From: Dactylorhiza incarnata
Taxonomy: Eukaryota > Streptophyta > Magnoliopsida > Asparagales > Orchidaceae
Reading direction: 5' to 3'
Length of the DNA: 64,000 nt
NCBI GenBank assembly: GCA_033032865.1
Contig: JAWHQI010000504.1
Coordinates: 930,001 to 994,000, forward strand
In this document: piece by piece, positions 1 through 10,892 of the stretch
Numbering within the stretch: position 1 is the stretch's first letter
How the letters are laid out: each line of letters opens with the position of its first letter
Position numbers and translations under genes: made by a program
The notes under the pieces: generated by a model
Told to the model about the DNA's origin: nothing
Seen by the model: only the letters and a program-made list of their open reading frames with translations
Database searches by the model: none

Positions 1-2
1 TG

Positions 3-3000
3 ATTGATACAGGTAGCTCCGTCAATCTCCTTTTCCGCCCAACCTTCGAAGCCCTGAAGACCGGAAAGCCTCTGCTTTCCACCGACGGGCCCCTCTACGG
101 TTTTTCTGGGGAGAAGAAAGAAGTAGAGGGTTCAGTGAAGCTCCTGGTCTCTCTTGGAGGAGTGATAAAGCTAATCAATTTTGTGGTGGTGGATGCCCCA
201 AGTAACTACTGCGCCATCTTCGGGAGGCCGATTCTTAATGCATACCGGGCAGTAGTGTCCACCTTCCATCTTGCTCTAAAGTTTGCCGCCGAGGGAAGGC
301 AATATCGGGTTAGAAGTAACCCAAAGGTGGCTCGAGAGTGCTACGTCCGAACTGTCAACATGATCACCAACGTTTCACTTCCCGAGGCCGTGGCTGAAGT
401 TCTGGAGATTTCTGAATCCTCAAAGGCTGCTGAGGAAGAAAAAGATCGAGAGGGGGCTCACCTGGAACCTGCCCAGGCGACCCAAGAAGTCCCTATTGCT
501 GAAGGTGAAGAAAAGAAGCTGGTTATCAATGCTGAGTTGCTGGAGTAGGAGAAAGTGGAGCTGATCTCCTGCCTTTTGGAGAACCTGGATATCTTCGCCT
601 GGTCAGCGAAGGATATGTCGGGAGTGGATCCAGACGTGGCTTGTCATCACCTGAACATATCTCCCGAGTTCAAGCCCGTCCAGCAAAAGAAGAGAGAAGT
701 GGCAACCAAGCTGGCGTTGCCCATCAGAGAGGAGGTTGCCAAACTCCTGAAAGAAGGCTTTATTTCTGAAATTCAATATCCCACGTGGATGTCGAATGTT
801 GTAATGGTTAAGAAATCTGGTGGGAAGTGGCGCATGTGCGTGGACTTCATCAAACTTAATAAATCGTGTCCCAAAGATTGCTACCCTGTGCCTCGGATAG
901 ATGTCTTAGTTGATTCCGCGGTTGGGTATGGTTTTATGAGTTTTCTCGATGCTTTCTCTGGGTATCATCAAATTAAAATGCACAAACCTGACATCCCGTA
1001 TACCTCATTTATCTCAAACGATGGGTGTTACTGCTATCTCGTAATGCCCTTCGGTCTTAAAAATGCGGGCGCAACATATCAAAAAATGATGGATACCGTC
1101 TTCAAGCATCAAAAAGGCAGGAACCTCGAAGTTTACGTTGATGATCTCCTTCTGAAAAGTAAAACATTTTCATTGGACTTGAAAGACCTCATAGAGACGT
1201 TCGCTACTCTACGTAGGTTCAAGTGAAAATTAAACCCACTAAAATGTGTGTTTGGGGCAAACAAAGGAAAGTTTCTCAGGCATCTCTTAACTCCTAACGG
1301 CCTTGCACCAAATCCAGATAAGGTGAAGGCCATCCTTAATATGACCTCTCCTCGAAATACCAAGGAAGTTCAGCAACTTGGAGGAAGATTGGCAGGATTG
1401 AGCAGGTTTATCTCCAAATCAGGAGATAAAAGTGCCCCATTCTTTAAAATACTGCTGGGAGGATCAAAGTTTGAATGGAGCGAGGAGTGCAATAGGGCTT
1501 TCGAGCAACTAAAAATACAGTTGACTTCAACTCCGTTACTCCAAAGTCCCCGTGAGGGGGAAATATTATTCTTATATTTGGGAGTCGGCCCAGATGCGGT
1601 AAGCTCGATCCTCGTTCGGGAGGAAAAGAAGAGGCAGTTTCCAATATATTATGTTAGCCATATTCTCAAAGATGCGGAAACCAGATATTCAATCTTGGAA
1701 AAGCTGGCCTTGGCCTTGGTTATGTCTTCACGAAGGCTTCGTCCCTATTTTCAGGCTCATCCCGTCCAAGTGATCACAGATCATCCTTTGAGAAATGTAC
1801 TTGAGAAGCCAGATCATTCGGGGAGGTTGGCCAAATGGGCTATTGAACTGAACGAGTTTGAAATATCATATATCCCCCGAACAGCAATCAAAGAACAAGT
1901 CCTAGCAGATTTCTTGGTGGATACGACAGAATCCGATCCTGAACAAGTGGTGAAGTCTCCTTTGGCTTGGGTCATTTACATGGATGGGGCCTCTGGAAAA
2001 AACTCCGTTGGAGCCGGAGTAGTTTTAATTAGTCCGAATGGCATCAAGCTGGAGCAAGCTATCAAATTCTTCTTTCCGATTACGAATAATCAGGCTGAAT
2101 ATGAAGCACTCCTGGCTGGGTTGAGGCTTGCAAAAGAGTTGGGCATAGAATATGTACATGTAAAAACTGATTCATTGGTAATGGCCTCTCATGTTTTGGG
2201 GAACTACGAGACAAGAGAGCCGATTCTGAGAAAATATCTACTGCTGACTAAGAAGGAGATTGGGAAATTCAAGTCATTCATTATCGAGCATATTCCAAGA
2301 ACACAAAATGAGGAAGCAGATGAGTTGTCAAAGTTCGGCCTTCCATCAGGGGGAGTGACTTTTGAACTTTTCCATCCAGCAACAGATGAAGCGGAGCTCA
2401 TGCAAATTGATCAGAATCCTTCGTGGAAGGACCCCTACTAGCTGTTTTTGTCAAAAGGGGAGTTCCATCAATCCATCAAAGACAGAAGAAAATTCAAAAG
2501 GAAAGAGGCATACTATTATTTGATAGCTGGAGTTCTCTACAGGAAGACTTTAATCTCTCCCTCAGCAGGGTGTGTTTCCGAGAATGAAATCCCAACCATA
2601 CTTCAGGAGGTTCATTCCGGGGAGTGTGGTAGCCATTCAGGAGCAAAGACTCTAGAGAAGAGAATCCTAAGGCAGGGGTATTTCTGGCCAACCATGAGGA
2701 AGGATGCTGAAGCATTCGCCAAACGATGTGTTCAGTGTCAAAAAGTTTGCTCCTCTTCAGCATTTGCCTGCTCAGTCGCTCAGATCAATAACTGCGTCAT
2801 GGCCCTTCGCAGTTTGGGGGATTGATCTTATCGGACCCTTCCCAATAGCCAGCGGCCAGCGTCGCTTTATCATTGTGATGATTGACTACTTCAGCAAGTG
2901 GATTGAGGCAAAAGCATTGACAAAAACTACAACCCAAATTATCAGAAACTTCATCTGGGGGGAGATAGTCTGCCGGCACGGAATTCCGCTAGCAATTGTT

Positions 3001-3678
3001 ACTGACAATGCTCCGCAGTTTAACAATTCAGAGATGATAACCTTCTGTGATCAGGTCGGGATTGACATTCGGTTCTCCTCTGTGCATCATCCGAGAATGA
3101 ATGGCCAGGTAGAAGCCGCAAACAGGAAGATCCAACAGCTTCTGATGAAGAGGGTCTTGAATCAAAGAGGAAATTGGGCAGATCAACTTCCTTCCATCCT
3201 TTGGACTCTTCGCACTACTCCATCTTCAGCTACAGGGGAGACACCATTCAAACTATCTCATGGTTCAGAGGCTGTTGTTCCTGTAGAATTTGAGGTGGTC
3301 ACTCCAAGTGTTGTGTATGCAAAGGAAGGAGGAGAAGCCTGGATAGAGGATAATGATGAAGCTATCAAGTATAGTCTGGATCTGATCGAAGAGCTTCAGG
3401 ACGAGGCAACAATCAGACACGAAGAAGTTAAAAGGAGAATGACGATATACTTTGACAAAAATGTCAGAGTAAAACATTTTGCAGCCGGAGACGTTGTGCT
3501 AAAGAAAGTTGATGCAGCAGCCAGAACAGGCAACGTCGGGAAGCTGAATCCCAATTGGGTCGGACCTTTCATCATCAAGGAAGTATTAAAAAGTGGGGCT
3601 TACCGCCTTCAAACATGTGAAGGAGAAGACATCTAACGCACCTGGAGCGATGACGATCTCAAACGGTTCTATCCTTAA
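3..3678 (+). pseudogene. pol fragment of copy A (PR-RT-RH-aRH-IN), decayed
   Basis: Reading from base 3, the protease motif IDTGSS is followed by RT with the motifs MPFGLKNAGATYQ and YVDD. Next come a first RNase H region ending near PRTAIKEQVLADFL, a second RNase H (YMDGASG, NNQAEYEALL, KTDSLV) and integrase (H-H-C-C zinc motif, D in GIDLIGPF, VTDNAPQF, NGQVEAAN). The end FYP-stop at 3678 matches the other copies. The frame is broken by TAG at 546-548, TGA at 1224-1226, TAG at 2439-2441, one extra A near 2740-2744 that shifts the frame, and TAA at 3634-3636. The integrase motif normally reading TDNGPQ has Ala for Gly here. The product would replicate the element in cytoplasmic particles and integrate the cDNA in the nucleus, but this copy should be inactive. 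Confidence 0.93.
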
Positions 3679-4033
3679 AATGTCCTCTTTACTTTCTTGC
3701 ATTTTTTGGATATTTTAATGAGAAGCCCCATACTGACACTTCTCCATGTCTGATGTGTCTTTTTTACACTTTCTTACATATCAATCTCACTGAACCGCGG
3801 AGACATCGCCATGTTTTGCTCGAACCCCCTCAGATTGTAGTCATTAGCGTAAAACCACGAAGATCATGTGTAGCGGAGAGTTTTCGCACACGTGTAGTGG
3901 TAGCTTTCCAATTCCCGTGCGGTGGTCTTCGGAACCTTGGATCCCGGCTGATATCCGACACACCTCTGCATCAAGGGAGGTCTAGGTGAATGTTTGCTCT
4001 ATCATGCCCCGAAAGGGATATAGTTATAGCTTT
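3679..4033. other. non-coding region directly after pol, copy A
   Basis: No supported reading frame. The sequence begins with TTAAAATGTCCTC and includes a T-rich stretch. It is clearly shared with copies B (21337 onward) and C (45866 onward), so it is part of the element. It may be the 3' untranslated part of gag-pol RNA; that is inference. Confidence 0.6.
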
Positions 4034-4433
4034 GATGATCTTTCTGAGGAAAGCAATGTCGGTGTAGTCCCCGCGGCATAACAACACCTGCCCAACTGAT
4101 CATCTTAGTCTGTGACCATCAAATACTCCTAGGTACTCTCAAGCGATGCCTAAGCGGGACCCACAATTGAGTTTATCTCTCTGAGGAAAGCAATGTTCGC
4201 CGCCTAGGCCCACCTACCCAATTGATCAACTCGGCTTGTAGCCCTAGGCAAGAGAGCAGTTGAGTCGCTTACAGCCCTTATGACCACTTGAGGAAAGCAA
4301 TGTTCACCGCCTAGGCGAACCTGCCCACTTGGTCATCTGGGCCTGTACTTGTTTTTTTTTCTTTATTTCTACAGCTCTTATGACCACTTGAGGAAAGCAA
4401 TGTTCGCCTTGGCCCACCTGCCCACTTGGTCAT
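4034..4433. repeat. array of four hairpin units, copy A
   Basis: Four units, each a short inverted repeat around a loop containing GAGGAAAGCAATG and usually GCCTAGG and CTGCCCA. Arms: GATGATC 4034-4040 with GATCATC 4098-4104; GAGTTTATC 4169-4177 with GATCAACTC 4224-4232 (one mismatch in this copy); ATGACCA 4280-4286 with TGGTCAT 4330-4336; ATGACCA 4380-4386 with TGGTCAT 4427-4433. The arms differ between units yet remain complementary. A further small hairpin ATGGTC/GACCAT follows near 4484-4501. Function unknown. Confidence 0.8.
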
Positions 4434-4554
4434 CTGAGTCTGTAGCCATCTCTTATTACATTACAGGAAATTATCTCATCCTATATGGTCACTCTAGACC
4501 ATCTGGGAGAAAAAACAGGATTTTTATGGGTGCATCACAAACCGGTCGGCTTGA

Positions 4555-4740
4555 TGCTCAGACCGGACGGTTTGATATAAGCAGGTACCAAAGATGTCAT
4601 GCGGGCTGGATTTCAGCAGGTACCAAAGATATCATGCGGTATGGTTTTCAGACCGGACGGTTTGAAATAAGCAGGTACCAAAGATATCATGCGGTCTGGT
4701 TTTCAGACCGCACGATTTGAAATAAGCAGGATATCATAAA
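4555..4740. repeat. short tandem repeats with AGACCGGACGGTTTG motif, copy A
   Basis: About three imperfect units of roughly 55 bp. Each contains AGACCGGACGGTTTG, AAATAAGCAGGTACCAAAGA and a TCATGCGGTCTGG segment. The same family is present with different copy numbers at 22200-22455 (copy B) and 46726-47045 (copy C). Non-coding. Confidence 0.7.
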
Positions 4741-5707
4741 ATGTCACAAGGCAAATATCAAGGGATCAAGCATAATCTTGACCGGTCGATCTCATCATTC
4801 GGTTTGTGAACCTATCATCTTTTATTCGATCCGTTCGGTTAATAACAGGCTCTTCACAATCAAGCAATTATGATTCCCATTGCAAGTATCAAGCTACTGA
4901 CCGCTCAAAGTATGCATAGTCCGCACCGGTTTATCAGTCAATGTTATGTAAGGCTGAGTCACATAAATCATTCGGGTTAAATATTAATCGCACGACCTAC
5001 CAATTGTTTTCTTATGACTTGATATTCTATCTTGCGAAGCAGTTACGAAAAGCCAGGTTATAATCGCGCGGCTTGATTATTTCAATTTCCTGTTTGGTTA
5101 TGAATTTTATTTACGGGGATGGGACTTGCAGCAATCTGAGTTGTAAGTCGCTCGAGTTAAAATGTTGGCCGCTCGGTCTGTTAATTATTCTTATGACTTG
5201 GCATTCTTTATCCTGAAAAGCAAGTATGCAGAGTCTGGTAATAATCACGCGGTTTGGTTATGTTCGGTTTCCTGGTTATCACAAGGCGTCCATAATAAGA
5301 TAAGGCAAAACTTGGATTTCTGTCTGCTCGATTATATATCCAAACCGCATCAACTACGTGACGTAACATTATAGTTGACACTTTCTCGGGATGAATCAAA
5401 TCCACTTGATCCGGATTGAAGAAACAAACTATGCGAACAGGTTTTTTGCTAATGGTTACTTAACCGGAATTCTATGAAGATCAGTGTCCTGACCGGTAGA
5501 GTTAATATTAAGTCGCACGACTTGGTTAGAAGAGTCAATTATCCGAAGCAGAAAGAGATCGCAAACAATCACAAGTAAGTCGCAGAAAGTAGACATCTAG
5601 ACAGGTAAAAACTTTCCATTTCATTATCAAAATATCCTTACATTGTTTCTAACCGATCGGTTAACAAAATCAAACCGTCGGCCATCCAAAATAAAAACAA
5701 AATACAA
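4741..5707. other. non-coding spacer between repeats and antisense gene 2, copy A
   Basis: No supported gene. It holds single copies of segments that are tandemly multiplied elsewhere: the stretch around 5131-5215 (CTGAGTTGTAAGTCGCTCGAGTT) corresponds to the 99-bp unit repeated three times in copy B. It lies downstream of the stop of the minus-strand gene and may include its 3' untranslated region. Confidence 0.5.
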
Positions 5708-7371
5708 CTATTTATCACCCGACTTGAGCTTTTTAGATGTAGGAGCACTCGAATGTTCGCTGCCTCCAATCAAAACATCGGGAGAATAGTCCTCGCTGCC
5801 CGATGAGGATGAGTTGCCCAGCTCGCCCGACTTGTGCTCGGCCTCTTCTTCAAAATCGCTGGACTCAGAGTCCGAGCCGCTCTCTCCCTCTTTAGCCGCA
5901 GCGGGCTCTTCGGCTTCATCATCTTCGTCATCACTCTCCTCTGAACTGGACCCATCAACTTTGTTCTTTCCTTTGGCCTTCCGCCTGATCTTCTCCAGTT
6001 TCTTTTGCAAAGTCGGGTAGGCATCGGAAAAAGTAAAATGTTCAAAACCAGGCGCGAGCCCTCCGATCTCTCGCAGGCGATTAAAAGCATTATCGATTCC
6101 CTCGGCGACATGAGGGAAAAGTTCCTCTTGATAGACCGAATCGGTCTCATCATACTTTGTCTGCAAAAAAAGAGTAAGGTAAGAGACCGTGCGATCTGGA
6201 AAATTCAGAAGGATGGTTGGCGAGGTGATAACTTACCAATTCGACCTCCTTTAACCGGTCGTTTTCCTTCTTCAATTCGACAATTTCCTTCTCTAGATGA
6301 TCATTCGCTCTGATCAATCTTTTGAAGGTCATCCCCATGAAGACGTTGGTGATGATGCTCTCAGCTCCAACCCGCGCGGCCTCCCGGGCAAGCTCCTCCT
6401 CAGGGATCTTCCTCAATCGCCTGAAGTTTCGTCGACCAAACATGGCGATGCTGGCGGCCTCAGCATGCCGGCCTGACTTCTCATTCGCCCAGTGGGGAGC
6501 GCAGTAGAGACCTGGACGCTATCACCATCTGGATGCCAGGTCAAGACAGTGCAGCCTTTTAAATCCTTCACCTTGCTAAAGGAACGAAGGGCAGAGAAGT
6601 CGCCCGAGGAAGTCGAATCCTCCCCATCGGATAGCGGCGGCTTGTTCCTGCCCTGCCTTTTTCTCCTCTCGCCCTGAGTAAGGATTAAGCCGGCCGGGCT
6701 GACCGGTTTATTTTTGGGAACAACGGCCTCAGCTACAAAAAAGAAGTAAAAGGGTTAGAACGAAAACTCGAACGGTCAACATTAAAGTCGGAGGCGGCTT
6801 GAGGAAGAACTTACTATCTTCAGGCCGGACATTCTCCAGCTCGGCGAGCAGTGGAATGTAGTGGCGTACATTAAGCCGCTCAGTTGACCATTTTCAATCC
6901 CCGACAGCCGAAGTAGAGGTGGCCCTTGAAAATGTTTGACTCAGAATCCGGGATAGCCCGCACCGAGAACATTCTTCTAAAGAGGTCCATAGAGAAGCAG
7001 ACTCTCTCAGACCGCAGATATGAATTGAAGCTGCAAATCCCGGCCATCGAGTTATGGGAGATTTGGCCGGGGACAACTTCATAGTGTTCAAAGACCATGG
7101 CGAGCTCGATTGATATGGGGAACTTGAAGCCGCAATCGAAATGGTCGATTGGGATTGCGATCTGGTTCGGCCCAGAAGAGTTCATTCGCTCATCGCGGAG
7201 CAGAAGTCGCGCGAGCAGCGGACTATCAACCATATGCTTCTCAACAAACTCATCCAATTCAGCTTTGGTCAAACGACATTCCTCGAGATCGGCCAAATGA
7301 AATGCTAGAGCGGCTTCGGAGCGGGTAGCAGAGGTTTTCGCAGGTCGCTTCGGCCGGTGCTTTGCTCCCAT
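5708..7371 (-). pseudogene. antisense gene 2, copy A (three exons; gypsy-type transposon-like domain), broken
   Basis: Minus-strand gene. Exons by comparison with copies B and C: 7371-6815, 6732-6237 and 6160-5708. Introns are 6733-6814 (GTAAGT...TAG, 82 bp) and 6161-6236 (GTAAGT...CAG, 76 bp). ATG is at 7371-7369. Exon 1 encodes a basic start (MGAKHRPKRPAK) and a region with FDCGFKFPI and FKGHLYFGCRG that resembles the plant 'putative gypsy type transposon' family (my recollection of PF04195; unsearched). Exon 2 ends in a coiled coil. Exon 3 ends in an acidic Ser/Glu/Asp tail and KKLKSGDK. Relative to copy B, exon 1 lacks 155 bp near 6882 and exon 2 lacks 1 bp, so the frame is lost. Function unknown; nuclear location is only suggested by the basic and acidic patches. 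Confidence 0.75.
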
Positions 7372-7409
7372 CTTGAAATTCTGGTAAAAAGGTCTTCGGA
7401 AGGGCGCTA

Positions 7410-7418
7410 CTTATAAGA
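7410..7418 (-). promoter_or_regulatory. putative TATA box of antisense gene 2, copy A
   Basis: On the minus strand this reads CTTATAAG-like sequence, about 40 bp upstream of the ATG at 7371. The same box and spacing occur in copy B (25485-25492) and copy C (49964-49971). A start about 30 bp downstream would give a very short 5' leader. Inferred from motif and conservation only. Confidence 0.4.
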
Positions 7419-7740
7419 ACGGGTGATCTCCATTTAGCAAAGGTCAAATCGCGGCTAGACTGATCAACCAGCGCGGCCACATTTCTATACAAGGCTAAAT
7501 CATTAAACTACAAGTAAAATCCAAGCAGGCGGATTAAAGAAGCAACAGAAGCAAGCCGCTCGGCTTATAAAGCAATTCGCAGGCATCAACTAACATATGG
7601 AAGAAGAATATAAAGCACATTCAAATACACAGACCGAGCGGTCTGAAAGACAAAGCGAATGACATAAAATCAAGCTCAAACAGATAAGTTGTCCAAAGGG
7701 CCGAATAGAATATTACAAATGATTGTCATAAAACTGCTTA
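7419..7740. other. spacer between antisense genes 1 and 2, copy A
   Basis: No open frame supported. It is conserved in copy B. A second TATA-like minus-strand motif (GCTTTATAAGCC, around 7564-7575) is shared with copy B but degraded in copy C, so I give it little weight. Confidence 0.4.
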
Positions 7741-9767
7741 TCACTGGCGGACATCGCTCGCCGCATCTTCTCTATGAAGTCGCGCGACATGATAACCTAT
7801 CTGAAGAACAGTCCCTTGCATCTGATTAATGTTGTGATTGAGGTGGTTGATCATGCTATGAAGCCGCGCGACATCCCTCTCTACTCGCGCCGCTGGGATC
7901 ACACGAGTAGGAAAGGCCGCTGCGGGCTCATTTGCACTAGCAACAAGGTGGATCGTCCCGGCTACTGGAAGAGACGAGCTCGTCCCAGCATCCGGGCGGT
8001 GTGACCCATGCTGACCTTCATCAGCCGCACTAAGAGGATGCTGGCTTCCACCGACCCCCTTGTCAAATGGAAGTATTTGTCCCTATAGTAGGCACGGTCT
8101 CCTTCGAGTTTCTGGATCTCTTTCTTTCCATGGTCAAGCCGGGCGGTCAGTGCAGCCACCTGGTCTTGATGCGCCTTCGCCTTCTCCGGGCGCTCTTTCC
8201 GCTCGGCCTCCAGCGCAGCTCGGCTCTCTCTCCTCTCAGCTTCCATTTCAGCCCGCAGTGCAATTTTTTCCTCCTGAGCGGCTTTCTCCCGTTCCTCAAG
8301 GGCCTTCAGCTGCTTCGTAAGGGCTTCGAAGTTCCTTTGAAGACGGGTCATCTCATCCTCCATCCGGGTATCCGGTATAACCGAGGAACTCGGGAAAGGT
8401 GGATCAAGTGGAGGGAGGTAAGTCACCAGCTCGCCCGATTTCGGAATGGAATCACGATCATCTGTAAATGAGAAAGACAGTCAAGAAGGTCGGCCGCATA
8501 TAACTTCATATAATAGGAGAATTATCAAAAGAAGACCGCTCTTTCCAAGTTCTTCTCGCTTACAAGCCACTGCAGTTTGAATAAAATTCGTGCGGATAGA
8601 TCGCTTTGCTTGCTCGGTATCGATCTTTCGGCGCTGTTCTCTCCACGATCTCTCGCTTTGCCTCCGCTTGGCAGTGGAAAATTGAGAGGCGGAGGGAAAG
8701 AAGCTGGGTGACGGGTTCAACAACAAGCCGCGCGACTTGTTTCGAGACCTTGTCTTGAAAAAACGAACATGGCGGTAATCCGCGACCCCTTTACCTTGCA
8801 ACAAAAGATTGGGTGGCGGCAGTGGTGGTCTGGTAAGCTGATCCCTTACTTTCTCCGCCTTCACCTGCATAAGCCGAAGCCGGGCCATCACAGAATCTTC
8901 AGGGGCCAGTGCGGCTTTCTCGGTTCTAGTCGCAACCTCAGGCAGGACTGCCTCCTTAATGCTGGTCGCATCCTCAGCCAGGGCGGCCTCTTTCTCTCCA
9001 GGCGGGTCAGCGGCCTGCAGGTCAGAAGAAGATCTCAATAGTTCGTCTTGTTTCTGGAGGGAATCCAAGACTCTGATGATGTCACTTACAGAGATGCTGT
9101 GCGCATTGGTTTGGATCGGTTCATTCGGCTTGGGTGAAGGAGTAATCACGCCCTTTGAAACTTCTTTCTCGCGCAACTTGCCTTGTAGACTACCCGCTCC
9201 CGGTTTCCTGGAAGCCGCCTTGTTCTTGGCCTTTAGGCTCTTCACCTTTTTCAAAACCCTGTCCGCCGTGGACTCATCTTTTTTCCTCTTCTTGGTCGAC
9301 TTCAGGCCGGCTTGTTTTGGGGAAACCGGGCTGTCTTCAATATTCACTATCAGACCCTGCTGGTCGCTCGACTTGGGGGAGTCAACCGCTTCTCCCCCTT
9401 CATCTCTTATCTTCAGATGGAATACGCCAGAGGGAGTGATCTCCACTTTAAAAGAATCGTCCCCATCGCCCTTTGGGATGCCAACTTCCGAGTCCGTCTT
9501 GTCTGGAGGAGGGGGCAGGTTGATTCCCTTGTCAAAAAGGGCAGGAGGATCAGCTGGGGGCAGGTTCGAGCAACCCGCTTCATTTCTAGTCGTCAAGTCG
9601 ACTGTCAGCTCAGGAGGCAGGTCGGCTGGCTTACCCGTGGAGGCAATAGTCACTGTATTGTCGGGCTGTGTCCTCTTTTTCTTCCTCTTCTTATCCTTCG
9701 GGCGATCTCCCCCGCGGTCTTTACCTAACTTCTGATGATCTTCGAACTGCGCCATAAGGTCTACCAT
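7741..9767 (-). pseudogene. antisense gene 1, copy A (two exons; basic/proline-rich plus coiled coil), one frameshift
   Basis: Minus-strand gene. Exon 1 9767-8564 (1204 nt, fully open), intron 8462-8563 (GTAAGC...TACAG, 102 bp), exon 2 8461-7741. The intron falls after the first base of a codon and joins the two frames correctly. The product starts MVDLMAQFEDHQK, has lysine/arginine clusters near residues 25-35 and about 170 (nuclear-localisation-like), many prolines, and in exon 2 a long Glu/Lys/Arg/Ala-rich coiled coil. Exon 2 carries a 1-base shift near 8050 relative to copy B, so its last part is out of frame; the expected stop is at 7741-7743. I recognise no known domain. It lies upstream of antisense gene 2 on the same strand, 369 bp apart. 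Confidence 0.7.
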
Positions 9768-9864
9768 CTTGATTGGACTGTTTAGCCGGAAAGTCCTAAC
9801 CGCGAGGGGCGAGTAGTAACTCGTGATAGCGTTGCAGTTATGCGAAAATAGAAGCTTCTAGAAC

Positions 9865-9872
9865 ATTTATAA
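9865..9872 (-). promoter_or_regulatory. putative TATA box of antisense gene 1, copy A
   Basis: Minus-strand TTATAAAT inside GGGTTATAAATGTTC, about 98 bp upstream of the ATG at 9767 and just inside the 3' LTR boundary. The same box at the same distance is present in copy B (27944-27951) and copy C (52420-52427). It suggests that transcription toward pol starts between the gene and the 3' LTR. Motif evidence only. Confidence 0.5.
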
Positions 9873-9955
9873 CCCACAGGGCAAGATCAGCGCGGTCTCC
9901 GGCTAGAACTAATATTTTCGAAATCTTCTCAGAATTTGAAAATATGCGGGGATTA

Positions 9956-10892
9956 TGTTTACCCAGAAGATGGCTTCCGAATAGCATTACTCACAGCCCA
10001 GGCGGTCTGCGGATACAAGTCGACCGGTTCAGATTTTATGAGGTCCATCAGCACCAACCCACACAGACCGGACGGTCTGAGCATTCAGGTCGCCTCCAAA
10101 GATTGAAGATCACCACGGCCCAAGTCCAAACGGCAGACCGCGGTCTCAAGTCAGAGACCGCCCGGGTTGTGCCATAAAAGCTATCAGGGTCCAAGTTCAG
10201 AAGGAAACTCGCGGTCTCAAGTTGGAGACCGCTCGGGTTGCATCTTGAACGCTGACAAGGCTCAAGTCCAGGCGACAGGCCACGTTCTCAAGGGCAAGCC
10301 GCAGTCTCGAGTCAGAGACCGCCCGGATTGCGCCATGAAGACAAGTAAGGATCAAGTCCAAGAAGACAAGCCGCGGTCTCAAGTCGGAGACCGCCCGGGT
10401 GGCATCATCGCCTTGGTCGTAGCATCTCCAGCCCCTCTACGAGACAGACCGCAAGCTCAAGCCGCCAGGCCGTGCGGCTTCTTTCTTTTCTCCTTTTAGT
10501 ATCCCGTCACCGCCTGCCCGATTCTCCTATACCCGGGCAGGCGGTTATTTTATCCCTGCCCATTCGGGCAGGCCCCCGATCCTATAGATAGGGGGCGGCG
10601 ACGTTCCCAAGGCACGCACGCTCGAATCCAGGAGCTCGCTTGTTTGAGCTGCGGTCTCGAGTTTCCCGTCTTGCGACCTGTCTGACCGGTCGGCTTCTGC
10701 TTTCTTGCACTTGTAACCCGCTGTAACCGCTTCTTCTTAATCAAAGGAAAGCCCGGCACAGGAGTGGCATTCGCCGTGACGGGCGAAGTCTGGCCTTGAC
10801 CGCTGCTAGCGGTCTCGTTTTTCTCCACCTAAAAAGTAACCGGCAGCCCGCAGCCTCCGATTTCCTTCGGAGGTGCGATTTCGGATTCAACA
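9956..10892 (+). repeat. 3' LTR of copy A (937 bp)
   Basis: Begins TGTTTACCCAGAAG after the purine-containing run ATGCGGGGATTA and ends TCAACA. Four hairpins of the form GCGGTCTC/GAGACCGC lie at 10140-10161, 10211-10232, 10301-10322 and 10373-10394. Two GC-rich hairpins follow (CCGCCTGCCCG 10510-10520 with CGGGCAGGCGG 10534-10544; CCTGCCC with GGGCAGG near 10555-10572). The TATA position reads CTATAGATAG near 10581, a change from CTATAAATAG in the other copies that probably weakens the promoter. Confidence 0.92.

Larger units (their letters stand above)
1..10892 (+). mobile_element. Tat-type Ty3/gypsy LTR retrotransposon, copy A (5' part outside window)
   Basis: The window opens inside the protease of a gag-pol and continues through RT, RNase H, second RNase H and integrase, a non-coding zone with hairpins, two minus-strand genes and a 3' LTR ending in TCAACA at 10892. 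The next bases (ATTGGAGCAC) are satellite, so the element sits in the array. The left LTR, Gag and left target site are outside the window, so no target-site duplication can be checked. Pol carries several stops and one frameshift, so this copy cannot move by itself. Its LTR and minus-strand genes are closer to copy B than to copy C. Confidence 0.93.

Noticed and set aside
2704..3636. Separate integrase-only gene in copy A
   Set aside because: Comparison with copies B and C shows one continuous pol. The apparent new start results from a 1-base insertion near 2740.
4484..4501. Helitron-type 3' hairpin after the hairpin array
   Set aside because: No CTRR end follows it, no matching 5' TC terminus was seen, and the region is shared by all copies as part of the retrotransposon.
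8959..9735. A 258-codon plus-strand frame (and its counterpart at 27269-27814)
   Set aside because: It lies wholly opposite exon 1 of antisense gene 1, is broken in copy C, and has the composition expected of a shadow frame of a Lys/Ser/Pro-rich protein.
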